NCBI GenBank assembly: GCA_020633125.1
Contig: JACKEH010000011.1
Coordinates: 57,091 to 121,090, forward strand
Direction: 5' to 3'
Source of the DNA: Sandaracinus sp.
GTDB taxonomy: Bacteria > Myxococcota_A > Polyangia > Polyangiales > Houyiibacteriaceae
DNA: 64,000 nt
Shown here: positions 46,368 through 54,139 of the stretch, in pieces
Position numbering within the stretch: position 1 is the stretch's first letter
Layout of the letters: every line of letters begins with the position of its first letter
Program-made: the position numbers and the translations under genes
Notes under the pieces: model-generated
What the model saw: only the letters and a program-made list of their open reading frames with translations
What the model was told of the DNA's origin: nothing
Database searches by the model: none

Positions 46368-47026
46368 GCAAACAAGCCTTGGTGGTCGGGCTCGGCCAGT
46401 TCGGACTCGCGCTCTCGCGTTCGCTCGCCGCCAAAGGCGTCGAGGTGCTCGCGGTCGATCGTCGCGAAGAGACGGTGCGCGCCGCGGCCAGCTTCGTGAC
46501 CGAAGCGGTCTGCCTCGACGCGACCGACGAGATCTCGCTCGCACGCACGTTGCCGGAGCGCCGTGACCTCTGCGTCTGCGCCATCGGCGACGAGTCGCGC
46601 GAGAGCTCGATCCTCGTGACGGCGTTGCTCCGACAGCTCGGCGCGAAGCGCCTCGTCGCCCGCGCCACCAACCCGCTGCACGAGCGCATCCTTCGCCTCA
46701 TCGGTGCCCACGAGGTCGTGAACCCGGAGGCGGCGTTCGGCGAGCGCTTCGCCAACCACCTCCTCCACCCGCTCGTGGTCGACGAGATCCAGCTCGGCAA
46801 CGACCTCGTGCTCACCGAGTTGCGACCGCCCGAGGTCTGCGTCGGTCGCACGCTGGCGGACCTCGCGCTGCCGCGTCGCTTCGGCGTCACCGTCGTCGCG
46901 ATTCGCCACGGCGAGGACGGCGCGGTCGAGATGCCCGACCCGAAGCGCACGTTGGCGACCGAGGATCTGCTCGTCGTGGTCGCGAAGAGCGGTCAGGTCG
47001 GACGCTTGATGGAGAGCCTCGCGTGA
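46364..47026 (+). CDS. TrkA/KtrA-family RCK regulatory subunit of potassium uptake
   Basis: A 220-residue cytoplasmic protein. RCK_N (residues 1-125) begins ALVVGLGQFGLALSRSLAAKGVEVLAVD, a GxGxxG nucleotide-binding fold, with DATDEISLARTL and ESSILVTALLRQLGAKRLVARATNPLHERIL. RCK_C (about 140-215) shows ELRPPEVCVGRTLADLALPRRFGVTVVAIRHG. It binds nucleotides as a ring beneath the TrkH/KtrB channel and gates K+ flow. Its start overlaps the channel stop and its stop overlaps the next start, so all three genes are coupled. Confidence 0.9.
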   Translation: MSKQALVVGLGQFGLALSRSLAAKGVEVLAVDRREETVRAAASFVTEAVCLDATDEISLARTLPERRDLCVCAIGDESRESSILVTALLRQLGAKRLVARATNPLHERILRLIGAHEVVNPEAAFGERFANHLLHPLVVDEIQLGNDLVLTELRPPEVCVGRTLADLALPRRFGVTVVAIRHGEDGAVEMPDPKRTLATEDLLVVVAKSGQVGRLMESLA

Positions 47027-47907
47027 CCGCGGTCGGTCGGCAGGTCCTGCGCACCCTCGCGGTTCTGGTCACGCTGCAGGTGCTCACGTCCTTCGTCGGC
47101 GCGTGGTTGCTCGGTCGCATGACGCCCGCCGTCGACCGCATCCTCGTCGACAACGAACGAAGCCTCGAAGCGGTCGAGACGATGGCGCTGGCGTTGACCG
47201 CGGACGACCTCGACGCCCGCGCACGGTTCGAGGGCGCGTTGGCGGTGGCCGAGAACAACGTGACCGAGCACGAAGAGCGGCCGGAGCTTCGGGTCCTGCG
47301 CGAGAGCTATCCGAGGGCACTGACCGGCGACCTGGCCGCACGAGCCGCGGTCCGCGACGCGCTCGCCCGGCTCGGCACCGTGAACCGCGTCGCCATGGAG
47401 CGGGCCAACGAAGAGGCGCAGCGCCTCGGGCTCGCGGGTGCGTGGGTCGTCGCCCTCTTCGGCATCCTCGGGTTGATCGGCAGCGTGCTCGCCGTGGTCC
47501 GCACGCGGCGTCGTTTGGTCGGTCCCTTGCGCGTGCTCGCGGACGTCGTCACCGACCACGCACGTGGGGCGAGTCATCGTCGTTGCCCGCGGACGGAGGG
47601 GGGCGAGCTGGGCGAGGTGCTCGGCCACGTCAACGAGCTGCTCGATCGGATCGAGCGCACGAAGCCGGCCGGCCCCGACGTCGACGCGCGCGCCGAAGCG
47701 CTCCACCACTTCCTCGACGCGCGTCCGAAACCGACCTTCGTCGTCGACGCCGACGGCACCGTGAAGGCGGCGAGCGCGAGCGGCTTCGACGCCATCGCCG
47801 AAGACTCCGAGCTGCGCGCGCGCCTCGCCACGGCCGCGCGCGAAGGCACCCTCGAGGGCGCGACGGTCACGAAGCTCGGAGACGCGGCGCTCGTCGAGCT
47901 CGGCTGA
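47023..47907 (+). CDS. HAMP-type membrane sensor protein without kinase, in the K+ operon
   Basis: A 294-residue protein with two membrane spans (about 9-30, VLRTLAVLVTLQVLTSFVGAWLL, and 140-165, LAGAWVVALFGILGLIGSVLAVV) around a helical periplasmic domain of the 4-helix-bundle type. A HAMP-like segment follows (RRRLVGPLRVLADVVTDHARG), then a short PAS-like domain (ARPKPTFVVDADGTVKAAS). No histidine kinase, cyclase or methyl-accepting part is present. GTG 47023 overlaps the upstream TGA (GTGA). Being coupled to a K+ channel and its RCK subunit, it may sense osmotic or ionic state for that system; this is inference. Confidence 0.75.
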   Translation: MTAVGRQVLRTLAVLVTLQVLTSFVGAWLLGRMTPAVDRILVDNERSLEAVETMALALTADDLDARARFEGALAVAENNVTEHEERPELRVLRESYPRALTGDLAARAAVRDALARLGTVNRVAMERANEEAQRLGLAGAWVVALFGILGLIGSVLAVVRTRRRLVGPLRVLADVVTDHARGASHRRCPRTEGGELGEVLGHVNELLDRIERTKPAGPDVDARAEALHHFLDARPKPTFVVDADGTVKAASASGFDAIAEDSELRARLATAAREGTLEGATVTKLGDAALVELG

Positions 47908-47909
47908 GC

Positions 47910-47941
47910 GCTCGTGTCCCCACGCAGGTGAGGACACGAGC
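47910..47941. terminator. Bidirectional terminator
   Basis: GCTCGTGTCC (47910-47919) pairs perfectly with GGACACGAGC (47932-47941). It lies between the K+ operon's last stop (47907) and the convergent lipoprotein gene's stop (47953). There is no clear T-run. Confidence 0.65.
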
Positions 47942-47952
47942 TCACACACGCT

Positions 47953-49071
47953 TCAGAAGCTGCCCGAGCCGCCCATCATGCAGCTCGCGCACTCCGGAAG
48001 GCTCGGCATCTCGTTGCAGCGAATCGGGCAGTAGTTGACGCGGTTGAAGACGTAGCGGGCGCCACCGTCGCCTTCGATCGGATCACACTCCACCGAGAGC
48101 CCACGCACGCTCATCTCGCCGTAGCCGCCCGAGTCGCGGAACTGCCGCGCGCACGTCGTGCTCGCGCCGGTCCACGCCGGCAGGTTCGGGAGCTCCTGCC
48201 GCACCCCACGCTCGGCGTACCAAGCTTCGGTGCAGACCTCCGCCACCACACAATCGGTGTCGCTCGGCGCGTCCGCGTTGCCGGCCTTGAGCGTGTAGCA
48301 GAGCTCGAAGCGTCCCTCGCAATCGACCGTCAGCGCGTCGGTGCTCCAATCGCTCGACGGCAACGGAGGCGGCACGCTCGACACGCTCGGGCAACGTGCG
48401 CTGCCGCCTTCGACGATCGTCGACACCGCGTAAATCCTGCCGGACGACTCGATGAAGCAGGGCGAGAGGTTCGCGATCTCCCAGCGGCCCATCGAGAAAC
48501 ACGTGCAGGCCTCCGGGCCGAGGTCGACGCCTTCGGTCGGCAGCACCGCGCCACGGCACGCACCCCAGCGACCGGTGAACTCGTCGAACTCTTCGCACGT
48601 CGTCGTGCCGTCGCGGCAGATGCCTCGGTTGCGGTTCACGCGCAGGCCGGGCCAGCACGGCGCCGTCTCCCCGACGGTGTTGCAGCGGCACCCCTCGCGG
48701 TTCTTGTCGTCGGGGCAATCCGGCGTGCCTCCCGGCACCTCGGCGGGTGCGCCCATCGTGCCGTCCTCGCGGCACTCCATCGGCGGCGGGTCGTCGGCGA
48801 AGAAGGCATCCGGGTTCGGACCGACGTCGGGAATGCCTCCGCCCGCGTCGCGCACCGTCGCGTCGAAGCCCGGCACGCCCGCGTCCATCGGGGGCGGCGT
48901 GTCGGCCACGCATCGCCCGCTCACGCAGACGAGCCCGGACTCGCACGTGCCCATGTCGCACGAGCAATCCACCGAGCCGATCCGACAAGGCGACGTGCCC
49001 CCGTCCGGACCGCAACTGCACCCGACGAGCCCGAGGGCCGCCATCCACCAAAGACCACGTAAGCCAACCAT
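47953..49071 (-). CDS. Secreted Cys-rich lipoprotein of unknown function
   Basis: A 372-residue protein starting MVGLRGLWWMAALGLVGCSCGPDGG (lipobox GLVGC). A Cys motif (CRIGSVDCSCDMGTCESGLVCVSGRC) and an Asp/Pro linker follow. A larger Cys-rich domain reads CPDDKNREGCRCNTVGETAPCWPGLRVNRNRGICRDGTTTCEEF and ends CNEMPSLPECASCMMGGSGSF. The paired Cys suggest a disulphide-stabilised extracellular protein. GAGGCG precedes ATG 49071. Separate from gyrB, which is transcribed in the same direction upstream with its own terminator between. Confidence 0.78.
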   Translation of the reverse strand: MVGLRGLWWMAALGLVGCSCGPDGGTSPCRIGSVDCSCDMGTCESGLVCVSGRCVADTPPPMDAGVPGFDATVRDAGGGIPDVGPNPDAFFADDPPPMECREDGTMGAPAEVPGGTPDCPDDKNREGCRCNTVGETAPCWPGLRVNRNRGICRDGTTTCEEFDEFTGRWGACRGAVLPTEGVDLGPEACTCFSMGRWEIANLSPCFIESSGRIYAVSTIVEGGSARCPSVSSVPPPLPSSDWSTDALTVDCEGRFELCYTLKAGNADAPSDTDCVVAEVCTEAWYAERGVRQELPNLPAWTGASTTCARQFRDSGGYGEMSVRGLSVECDPIEGDGGARYVFNRVNYCPIRCNEMPSLPECASCMMGGSGSF

Positions 49072-49167
49072 CGACGCCTCCGCGCCGGAAGATAGCGGGA
49101 ATTTCCGTGAACCCCGATCGCGTCGGACTCCCTTCGGTGAGTCTTCGCGATCTCCGTGCTCGAACGC

Positions 49168-49194
49168 GAAAGGCCCGCCGAAGCGGGCCCTTTC
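49168..49194 (-). terminator. gyrB terminator
   Basis: GGCCCGC (49172-49178)-CGAA-GCGGGCC (49183-49189), with AAAG before the left arm, reading as a CTTT tail on the minus strand. It lies 21 bases past the gyrB stop at 49215. Confidence 0.85.
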
Positions 49195-49214
49195 TTCGCG
49201 ACGCCGTGACGCGA

Positions 49215-51695
49215 TCAGATGTCGAGGTTCGTGACGTTCAGCGCGTTCTGTTCGATGAACTCGCGACGCGGCTCGACTTGGTCGCCCATGAGCAGCGTGA
49301 ACACGTCGCCCGCCTCGAGCGCGTCGTCGATGCGCACTTGAAGCAGCGTGCGCACCTCGGGATCCATCGTCGTCTCCCAGAGCTGGTCCGGGTTCATCTC
49401 GCCTAGACCCTTGTAGCGCTGGATCTGCATGCCGCGGCGCGCACGGTCGTCGACGTAGGCCCAGAGCGCGTCGGCGTCGCCGACCTCCTGCCACTCGCCC
49501 GGGTTGCCGTCCCTGTCGGTGTTCGCGCCGAGGAAGGGACCCTCACCGAGCGCGCGAAGCCCGGCCTCGATCTGCCGCAGCTCGCTGACGTCGCCGGCCG
49601 AGAGCAGGTCGAAGTCGATCGTCGTCTTGCGCGTCGCGACACCGAAGCGTGCCTCGACGTGCGCGCGCCAACGGTCGACGCCTTCGGACTTGTCGTACGT
49701 GACCTCGAAGGCCTGCAGGTCCTCGTGCTTGTCGCGCAGGTACGTCTCCATCGCTTCGATCGCCGCACGAAGCTTGCCCTCGTCGAGCAGGTCGGTCGGC
49801 GAGAGGCTCGTCGCGCGAATCATCGCCTCGACGAGCTTCGGCTCGGCGCGACGACGGGTGCCCGCCACGAGACGACGCGCGCGCCGGACCTCGTCGAGCA
49901 GCTTCAAGAGAAGCTCGCCCGTCAGCACGGTGTCGCCGCCCTTCGCCTTCACCGCGAGCCCGTCGGCGCCGAGCTCCACGAGGTAGCGGTTGAGCGCCTC
50001 CTCGTTCTGCAGGTAGCGCGCCTTCTTGCCCTTCTTCACGCGGTAGAGCGGCGGCTGCGCGATGTAGAGGTAGCCCTTCTCCACGAGCTCCGGCATCTGC
50101 CGGTAGAAGAAGGTCAGCAGCAGGGTTCGGATGTGCGAACCGTCGACGTCGGCGTCGGTCATGATGATGACCTTGTGGTAGCGGAGCTTCTCGATGTTGA
50201 AGCTGTCCGTGCCCGCGACGCCCGCGCCGAGCGCGGTGATCAACGTCTTGATCTCGTTGCTGTCGATCATCTTGTCGAAGCGCGCGCGCTCGACGTTGAG
50301 GATCTTGCCGCGCAGCGGGAGGATCGCCTGGAAGCGGCGATCGCGGCCCTGCTTCGCGGAGCCACCGGCCGAGTCACCCTCGACCAGGTAGAGCTCGCAT
50401 TCCGCGGCGTCCTTGCTCTGGCAGTCGGCGAGCTTGCCGGGCAGCGTCGTCGAATCGAGCATGCCCTTGCGCGTGATGTTCTCGCGCGCCTTTCGCGCCG
50501 CCTCGCGCGCACGCGCCGAGAGCACGCAACGCTCGAGGATCTTCTTCGACGACTTCGGGTTCTCGTCGAGGAACTGCTGCAGACGATCGGTGACGACGCC
50601 CGAGACGATCGGCGTCACGTCGCTCGACACGAGCTTGTCCTTCGTCTGCGACGAGAAGCTCGGGTCCGGGTGCTTCACGCTGATGATCGCGGTCAGACCC
50701 TCGCGCACGTCCTCGCCGGAGAGCGGTTGCTTGAGCTCCTTGAGGAGCTTCTCCGCCGTGCCGTAGCCGTTGAGCGTCTTCGTCAACGCCGTGCGCATGC
50801 CGGTCAGATGGGTGCCGCCGTCACGGTTGCGGACGTTGTTCGTGTAGCACTGGATCGCCTCGTTGAAGGCGTCGCTCCACTGCATCGCGATCTCGACCAC
50901 GATGCCGTCACGCTCTTCGTTGATGTAGATGACCTCGTCGTGGAGCGGCTGCTTGTTCTTGTTCAGCGTCTCCACGAACTCGCGAATGCCACCCGCGAAG
51001 TTGTGCGTGATCGCCTTCGGCTCGTCGCCGCGCTCGTCCGTGAGCGTGATGCGGAAGCCGGCGTTGAGGAACGCGATCTCACGCAGGCGCGTGTTCAGCG
51101 TGTCCCACGCGAAGTCGGTCATCGAGAAGATCGTCGCGTCGGGCTTGAACACGATCTTCGTGCCGCGCTCGCTCGTCGTGCCGATGGCCTCGATCGGTCC
51201 CTGCGGAACGCCCTTGGCGTACTCCTGGTACCAGATCTTCCCCTCGCGCCGGATCTCCATCTTCAGCCACTCGCTGACGGCGTTGACGGCGGAGACGCCG
51301 ACGCCGTGGAGACCGGCGGAGACCTTGTACGAGGCGTTGTCGAACTTGCCGCCCGAGTGCAGCTTCGTCATCACGACCTCGGCCGCGCTGACGCCGTACT
51401 TCTCGTGAATGCCGACGGGAATGCCGCGACCGTGGTCGACGACGGTCACCGAGCCGTCCGAGTGAATCGTCACCTCGAGGCTCGGGTTGTGACCCGCGAG
51501 GTGCTCGTCCACCGCGTTGTCGACGACCTCCCAGACGAGGTGGTGCAGACCGGACCCGTCGTGGGGGTCGCCGATGTACATGCCCGGCCGCTTACGGACC
51601 GCTTCGAGCCCTTCGAGGACTTGAATGTTGCGCTGGTCGTAGGTCGCTTCTTCGGGCGCCTGCGGGCTCTCGGGGGGGGTCGTCTCGTCGGCCAT
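49215..51695 (-). CDS. gyrB: DNA gyrase subunit B
   Basis: An 826-residue type II topoisomerase ATPase/TOPRIM subunit. Motifs: RPGMYIG and DNAVDEHLAGH (ATP-binding fold), DHGRGIPVGIH, GLHGVGVSAVNAVSEW, QTKDKL, EGDSAGGSAKQGRDRRFQAILPLRGKILNVE (TOPRIM start), MTDADVDGSHIRTLLLTFFYR (Mg-binding DxD) and QRYKGLGEMNPDQLWETTMDP near the C-terminus, which binds GyrA. These features and a C-terminus ending NALNVTNLDI fit GyrB rather than ParE. With GyrA it introduces negative supercoils. It stands alone; no dnaN, recF or gyrA is nearby. ATG 51695 gives MADETTPPESPQAPEEATYDQRNIQVLEGL. Confidence 0.97.
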   Translation of the reverse strand: MADETTPPESPQAPEEATYDQRNIQVLEGLEAVRKRPGMYIGDPHDGSGLHHLVWEVVDNAVDEHLAGHNPSLEVTIHSDGSVTVVDHGRGIPVGIHEKYGVSAAEVVMTKLHSGGKFDNASYKVSAGLHGVGVSAVNAVSEWLKMEIRREGKIWYQEYAKGVPQGPIEAIGTTSERGTKIVFKPDATIFSMTDFAWDTLNTRLREIAFLNAGFRITLTDERGDEPKAITHNFAGGIREFVETLNKNKQPLHDEVIYINEERDGIVVEIAMQWSDAFNEAIQCYTNNVRNRDGGTHLTGMRTALTKTLNGYGTAEKLLKELKQPLSGEDVREGLTAIISVKHPDPSFSSQTKDKLVSSDVTPIVSGVVTDRLQQFLDENPKSSKKILERCVLSARAREAARKARENITRKGMLDSTTLPGKLADCQSKDAAECELYLVEGDSAGGSAKQGRDRRFQAILPLRGKILNVERARFDKMIDSNEIKTLITALGAGVAGTDSFNIEKLRYHKVIIMTDADVDGSHIRTLLLTFFYRQMPELVEKGYLYIAQPPLYRVKKGKKARYLQNEEALNRYLVELGADGLAVKAKGGDTVLTGELLLKLLDEVRRARRLVAGTRRRAEPKLVEAMIRATSLSPTDLLDEGKLRAAIEAMETYLRDKHEDLQAFEVTYDKSEGVDRWRAHVEARFGVATRKTTIDFDLLSAGDVSELRQIEAGLRALGEGPFLGANTDRDGNPGEWQEVGDADALWAYVDDRARRGMQIQRYKGLGEMNPDQLWETTMDPEVRTLLQVRIDDALEAGDVFTLLMGDQVEPRREFIEQNALNVTNLDI

Positions 51696-52010
51696 GCGTC
51701 TCTTCGCCTGGGTCGCGCCACCTGCCTCGAACGACGCTCGAAGGGCGGCTGCGACGAACGCGGAAGCGTAGCCCGAACGGCCCCCGCGGGCAAGGGGTGC
51801 CCGTGGTCGTAAGTGCTCGAAATTAAATCGAAATTATTGCGACTCGTCGGGCGCGCCGGACCGGGCTCTCGAAGCCTCCTGCGGCGCCCCTTCCGCGCGC
51901 GCTCTCTCGACTTGGCGCCGACCCCTTCCCACGGCTTCGTTCCGTCCGTTCCGGCGACTCCTCACGGCCCTCGTCGTGGACTTGTCACGGAACGTCGCGC
52001 GCATGTCACG
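51696..52010. promoter_or_regulatory. Divergent promoter region of gyrB and the EEP lipoprotein gene
   Basis: A 315-bp spacer without a protein-like frame. At 51818-51839 an A/T-rich patch carries a direct repeat (CGAAATTAAAT, CGAAATTATT) that contrasts sharply with the surrounding GC-rich DNA and is the best candidate for gyrB promoter or supercoiling-sensitive elements. No exact -35/-10 pair is asserted. Confidence 0.5.
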
Positions 52011-53288
52011 ATGCGCCCCATGCATCGATTCTCCTTTCGGGGTTTGACCCTCTTGCTCGCCCTCGGTGGCCACCTCGTGGGCTGTGGTGGCGGTGGCGGC
52101 TCCGATGCCGTCGAGATCCGCGTCGACACGTTCAACGTCGGGCTCGCGGGAGCGTTCGTCCCGAACGAATCGGCCCGCCGTGACCCGGTGATTGCCGCGG
52201 TCGCCGCGCTCGATTCGGACATCGTCTGCCTTCAAGAGGTCTGGCAGCAGAGCGACAAGGATCGCGTGGTCGCCGCCGCGATGGCCGCGTACCCCTACAG
52301 CGCGAGCTTCACCACGGGCTACGACACCGCGATCACCGACGCGACGGACCAGAACGGCGAGGTCCCGCCGGCCCCGACGACCGCTCCCTGCGCAGGCGAA
52401 GCGCTGAGCGCCAACCTCGAGGCCGCGCTCACGTGCATCGACACCAACTGCTCGACGATGCCCGGCAGCGACGACGGCCGCACGACGAGCGCCGAGTGCG
52501 CCGAGGCGAATTGCGTCGGCGCGGTCGCGACCTTGCTGACCGGCGGCGCCGAATCGCTGCGCTGCTACTCGTGCCTCACGACCAGCTTGCCGACCGAGAC
52601 GCTCGGCGACATGCGCGACCTCTGCACCACCGAGGTGAACGCGGACATCGCGTTCCGCGGTCAGAGCAGCACGATGATCCTCTCGCGTCACCCGCTCACG
52701 AACGTTCAGAACTTCGTGATGCCCGGCACGTGGAACCGCCGCCAGGTCACGATCGCCACCGCGACCTTGCCGAACGGCACCGAGCTCGACGTCTACTGCA
52801 ACCACCTCACGCCGGTCTTCAACGGCCTCGCGTTCCCCTACACCGGCCAGTACGGCGAGGGCGAAACGGGTCCCGGTGGTTGGGCGGCCGAGCAGCTCCT
52901 TCAAACCGAGAAGCTCATCGCCCAGGTGCAGGCCCGCAGCGGCACCACGCGCCCGGCCGTGATCCTCGGTGACTTCAACACGAGCCCCTCGGGGGTGCCC
53001 GGCATCGTCGCGGAGGCGGCCGAGACCTTCAACCGGTTGAGCAGCGTCTACACGCCGGCTTCGGCGCCCGACTTCACGCCGACGTGCACCTTCTGCCCCG
53101 AGACCAACGCGAACTTCGTCGAGGACTCCGACTCGGTGTGGCTCGACCACATCTTCCTCGCGAACTTCGGCGCGGACGCCACGGTCTCGACCGAGGTCAC
53201 GTTCACCGAGAACCTCGCCGACACCGGCTCGGGCCTCGTCCCGCTCTCCGACCACTACGGCCTCGCCGCCGTCGTTCGCGTCGACTGA
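52011..53288 (+). CDS. Endonuclease/exonuclease/phosphatase-family lipoprotein
   Basis: A 425-residue exported protein (signal HRFSFRGLTLLLALGGHLVGCGGGG; lipobox LVGC). The EEP fold shows its catalytic set: RVDTFNVGL (Asn), DIVCLQEVWQ (Glu), YCNHLTP, VILGDFNTSP (Asp/Asn), VWLDHIFL and LSDHYGLAAV (Asp/His). An insert of about 70 residues (120-190) has six Cys (CAGEALSANLEAALTCIDTNC, CAEANC, CYSC). Family members hydrolyse phosphodiesters in DNA, phospholipids or phosphoinositides; an extracellular nuclease or sphingomyelinase-like role is possible. Two in-frame ATGs (52011 and 52020) precede the signal. Confidence 0.85.
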   Translation: MRPMHRFSFRGLTLLLALGGHLVGCGGGGGSDAVEIRVDTFNVGLAGAFVPNESARRDPVIAAVAALDSDIVCLQEVWQQSDKDRVVAAAMAAYPYSASFTTGYDTAITDATDQNGEVPPAPTTAPCAGEALSANLEAALTCIDTNCSTMPGSDDGRTTSAECAEANCVGAVATLLTGGAESLRCYSCLTTSLPTETLGDMRDLCTTEVNADIAFRGQSSTMILSRHPLTNVQNFVMPGTWNRRQVTIATATLPNGTELDVYCNHLTPVFNGLAFPYTGQYGEGETGPGGWAAEQLLQTEKLIAQVQARSGTTRPAVILGDFNTSPSGVPGIVAEAAETFNRLSSVYTPASAPDFTPTCTFCPETNANFVEDSDSVWLDHIFLANFGADATVSTEVTFTENLADTGSGLVPLSDHYGLAAVVRVD

Positions 53289-53571
53289 GAGCGCCCACCA
53301 CTTGCGCGGATCGAATCCGTGCGAGTGGTCGTGGCGCTCGGTGGTGGGAGGGGGCCCCAATCCGGCTTTGCCGGTTGGGGGAGGGAGCGCGCCGCTCCCT
53401 CGAGAAAAGAGAAGAGCATGAATCAGTGCAACTGATTCGTGCTCTGAGCGCGACCGCCACTTGCACGGAGTGCAATCCGCGCGAGTCGGTGGGCCCACTT
53501 TGCCAGTTGGCGCCGCTCCTTCGAGGAAGGAAAAGAGGGGAATCAGAGCAAGCGACTCCCCCCTCGGAGGC
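53289..53571. repeat. Duplicated hairpin array between EEP and rhodanese genes
   Basis: Two imperfect tandem units (53291-53445 and 53446-53571). Each starts with a long hairpin: CCACTTGCGCGGAT at 53298-53311 pairs with 53315-53328, and a like stem lies at 53457-53491. Each continues with a GC-rich centre (CCGGCTTTGCCGG in unit 1), a GAAAAGAG tract and a second hairpin. In unit 1 the second is GAGCATGAATCAGT-GCA-ACTGATTCGTGCTC (53414-53444). Base changes between units and arms often keep G-U pairing, so an RNA structure is plausible. No coding frame. Confidence 0.6.
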
Positions 53572-53575
53572 AACG

Positions 53576-53620
53576 AAACGAGAACGCGCCGTCCGCGAGG
53601 TCGGCGCGTTTTCGTTTCCG
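53576..53620. terminator. Strong bidirectional terminator
   Basis: A 15-bp stem (AAACGAGAACGCGCC at 53576-53590 with GGCGCGTTTTCGTTT at 53603-53617) lies between the convergent EEP and rhodanese genes. The T-rich right arm suits plus-strand termination and the A-rich left arm suits minus-strand termination. Confidence 0.8.
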
Positions 53621-53637
53621 TCGATGCGCGAGGTACG

Positions 53638-54075
53638 TCAGCCCGAGAGCTTGGCGCGGAGCGATTCGTAGTCCCGTCCCGGCTCCGGCTCGAGGCCCAT
53701 CGGCAGCCCGCATGCCATCCAGCCCGGTTCGACTGCCTTGCCGAACGCGTCGCGCGCGCCGCCCCAACCCGCGAGCTGCTCACGGAGCTCGGTGAAGCCC
53801 GCCGCCGCGAGCGCTTCGGCCGCCGCGATGCTTCGCGCGCCCGACTGACAACCGATCACGAGCTTCGTGTCCTTCGCGAAACACGCCTCCATCACCGCGA
53901 GGAAGTCGGGGTTCGCTTCGAGACCCGTCGCGCCACGATGCTGCCAAGGCACGTTGTACGCGCCCTCCGGATGCCCCGCTTCGAACTCGGGGGCCGAGCG
54001 CACGTCGACGTAGAAGAAGCCCTCGTCCTCCATCAGGACCAGGGCTTCTTCCGGGGTGATGCGTTCGATGCTCAT
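53638..54075 (-). CDS. Rhodanese-like sulfurtransferase
   Basis: A 145-residue cytoplasmic single-domain rhodanese. MSIERITPEEALVLMEDEGFFYVDVRSAPEFEAGHPEGAYNVP is the usual N-terminal fold with its VRSAPEFEAGH motif. The active-site loop is VIGCQSGARS with the persulphide Cys C76. A C-terminal GWGGARDAFGKAVEPGWMACGLP contains a second Cys. It transfers sulphane sulphur to thiols or cyanide; the physiological partner is unknown. ATG 54075 lies 65 bases downstream of the Sushi-domain lipoprotein stop, in the same direction. Confidence 0.88.
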   Translation of the reverse strand: MSIERITPEEALVLMEDEGFFYVDVRSAPEFEAGHPEGAYNVPWQHRGATGLEANPDFLAVMEACFAKDTKLVIGCQSGARSIAAAEALAAAGFTELREQLAGWGGARDAFGKAVEPGWMACGLPMGLEPEPGRDYESLRAKLSG

Positions 54076-54139
54076 GCCGCGGGTTTTGCGGCCCGAAGCG
54101 CGAGCGCGCCAGGCCGAAACTCGCGACCCGGCGCCTGCA

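Noticed and set aside
49215..51695. Topoisomerase IV subunit ParE
   Set aside because: The motif set, length and C-terminal end fit GyrB better, and no parC-like gene is adjacent.
49659..51812. 717-codon plus-strand frame over gyrB
   Set aside because: The strand is antisense to a perfectly conserved gyrB.
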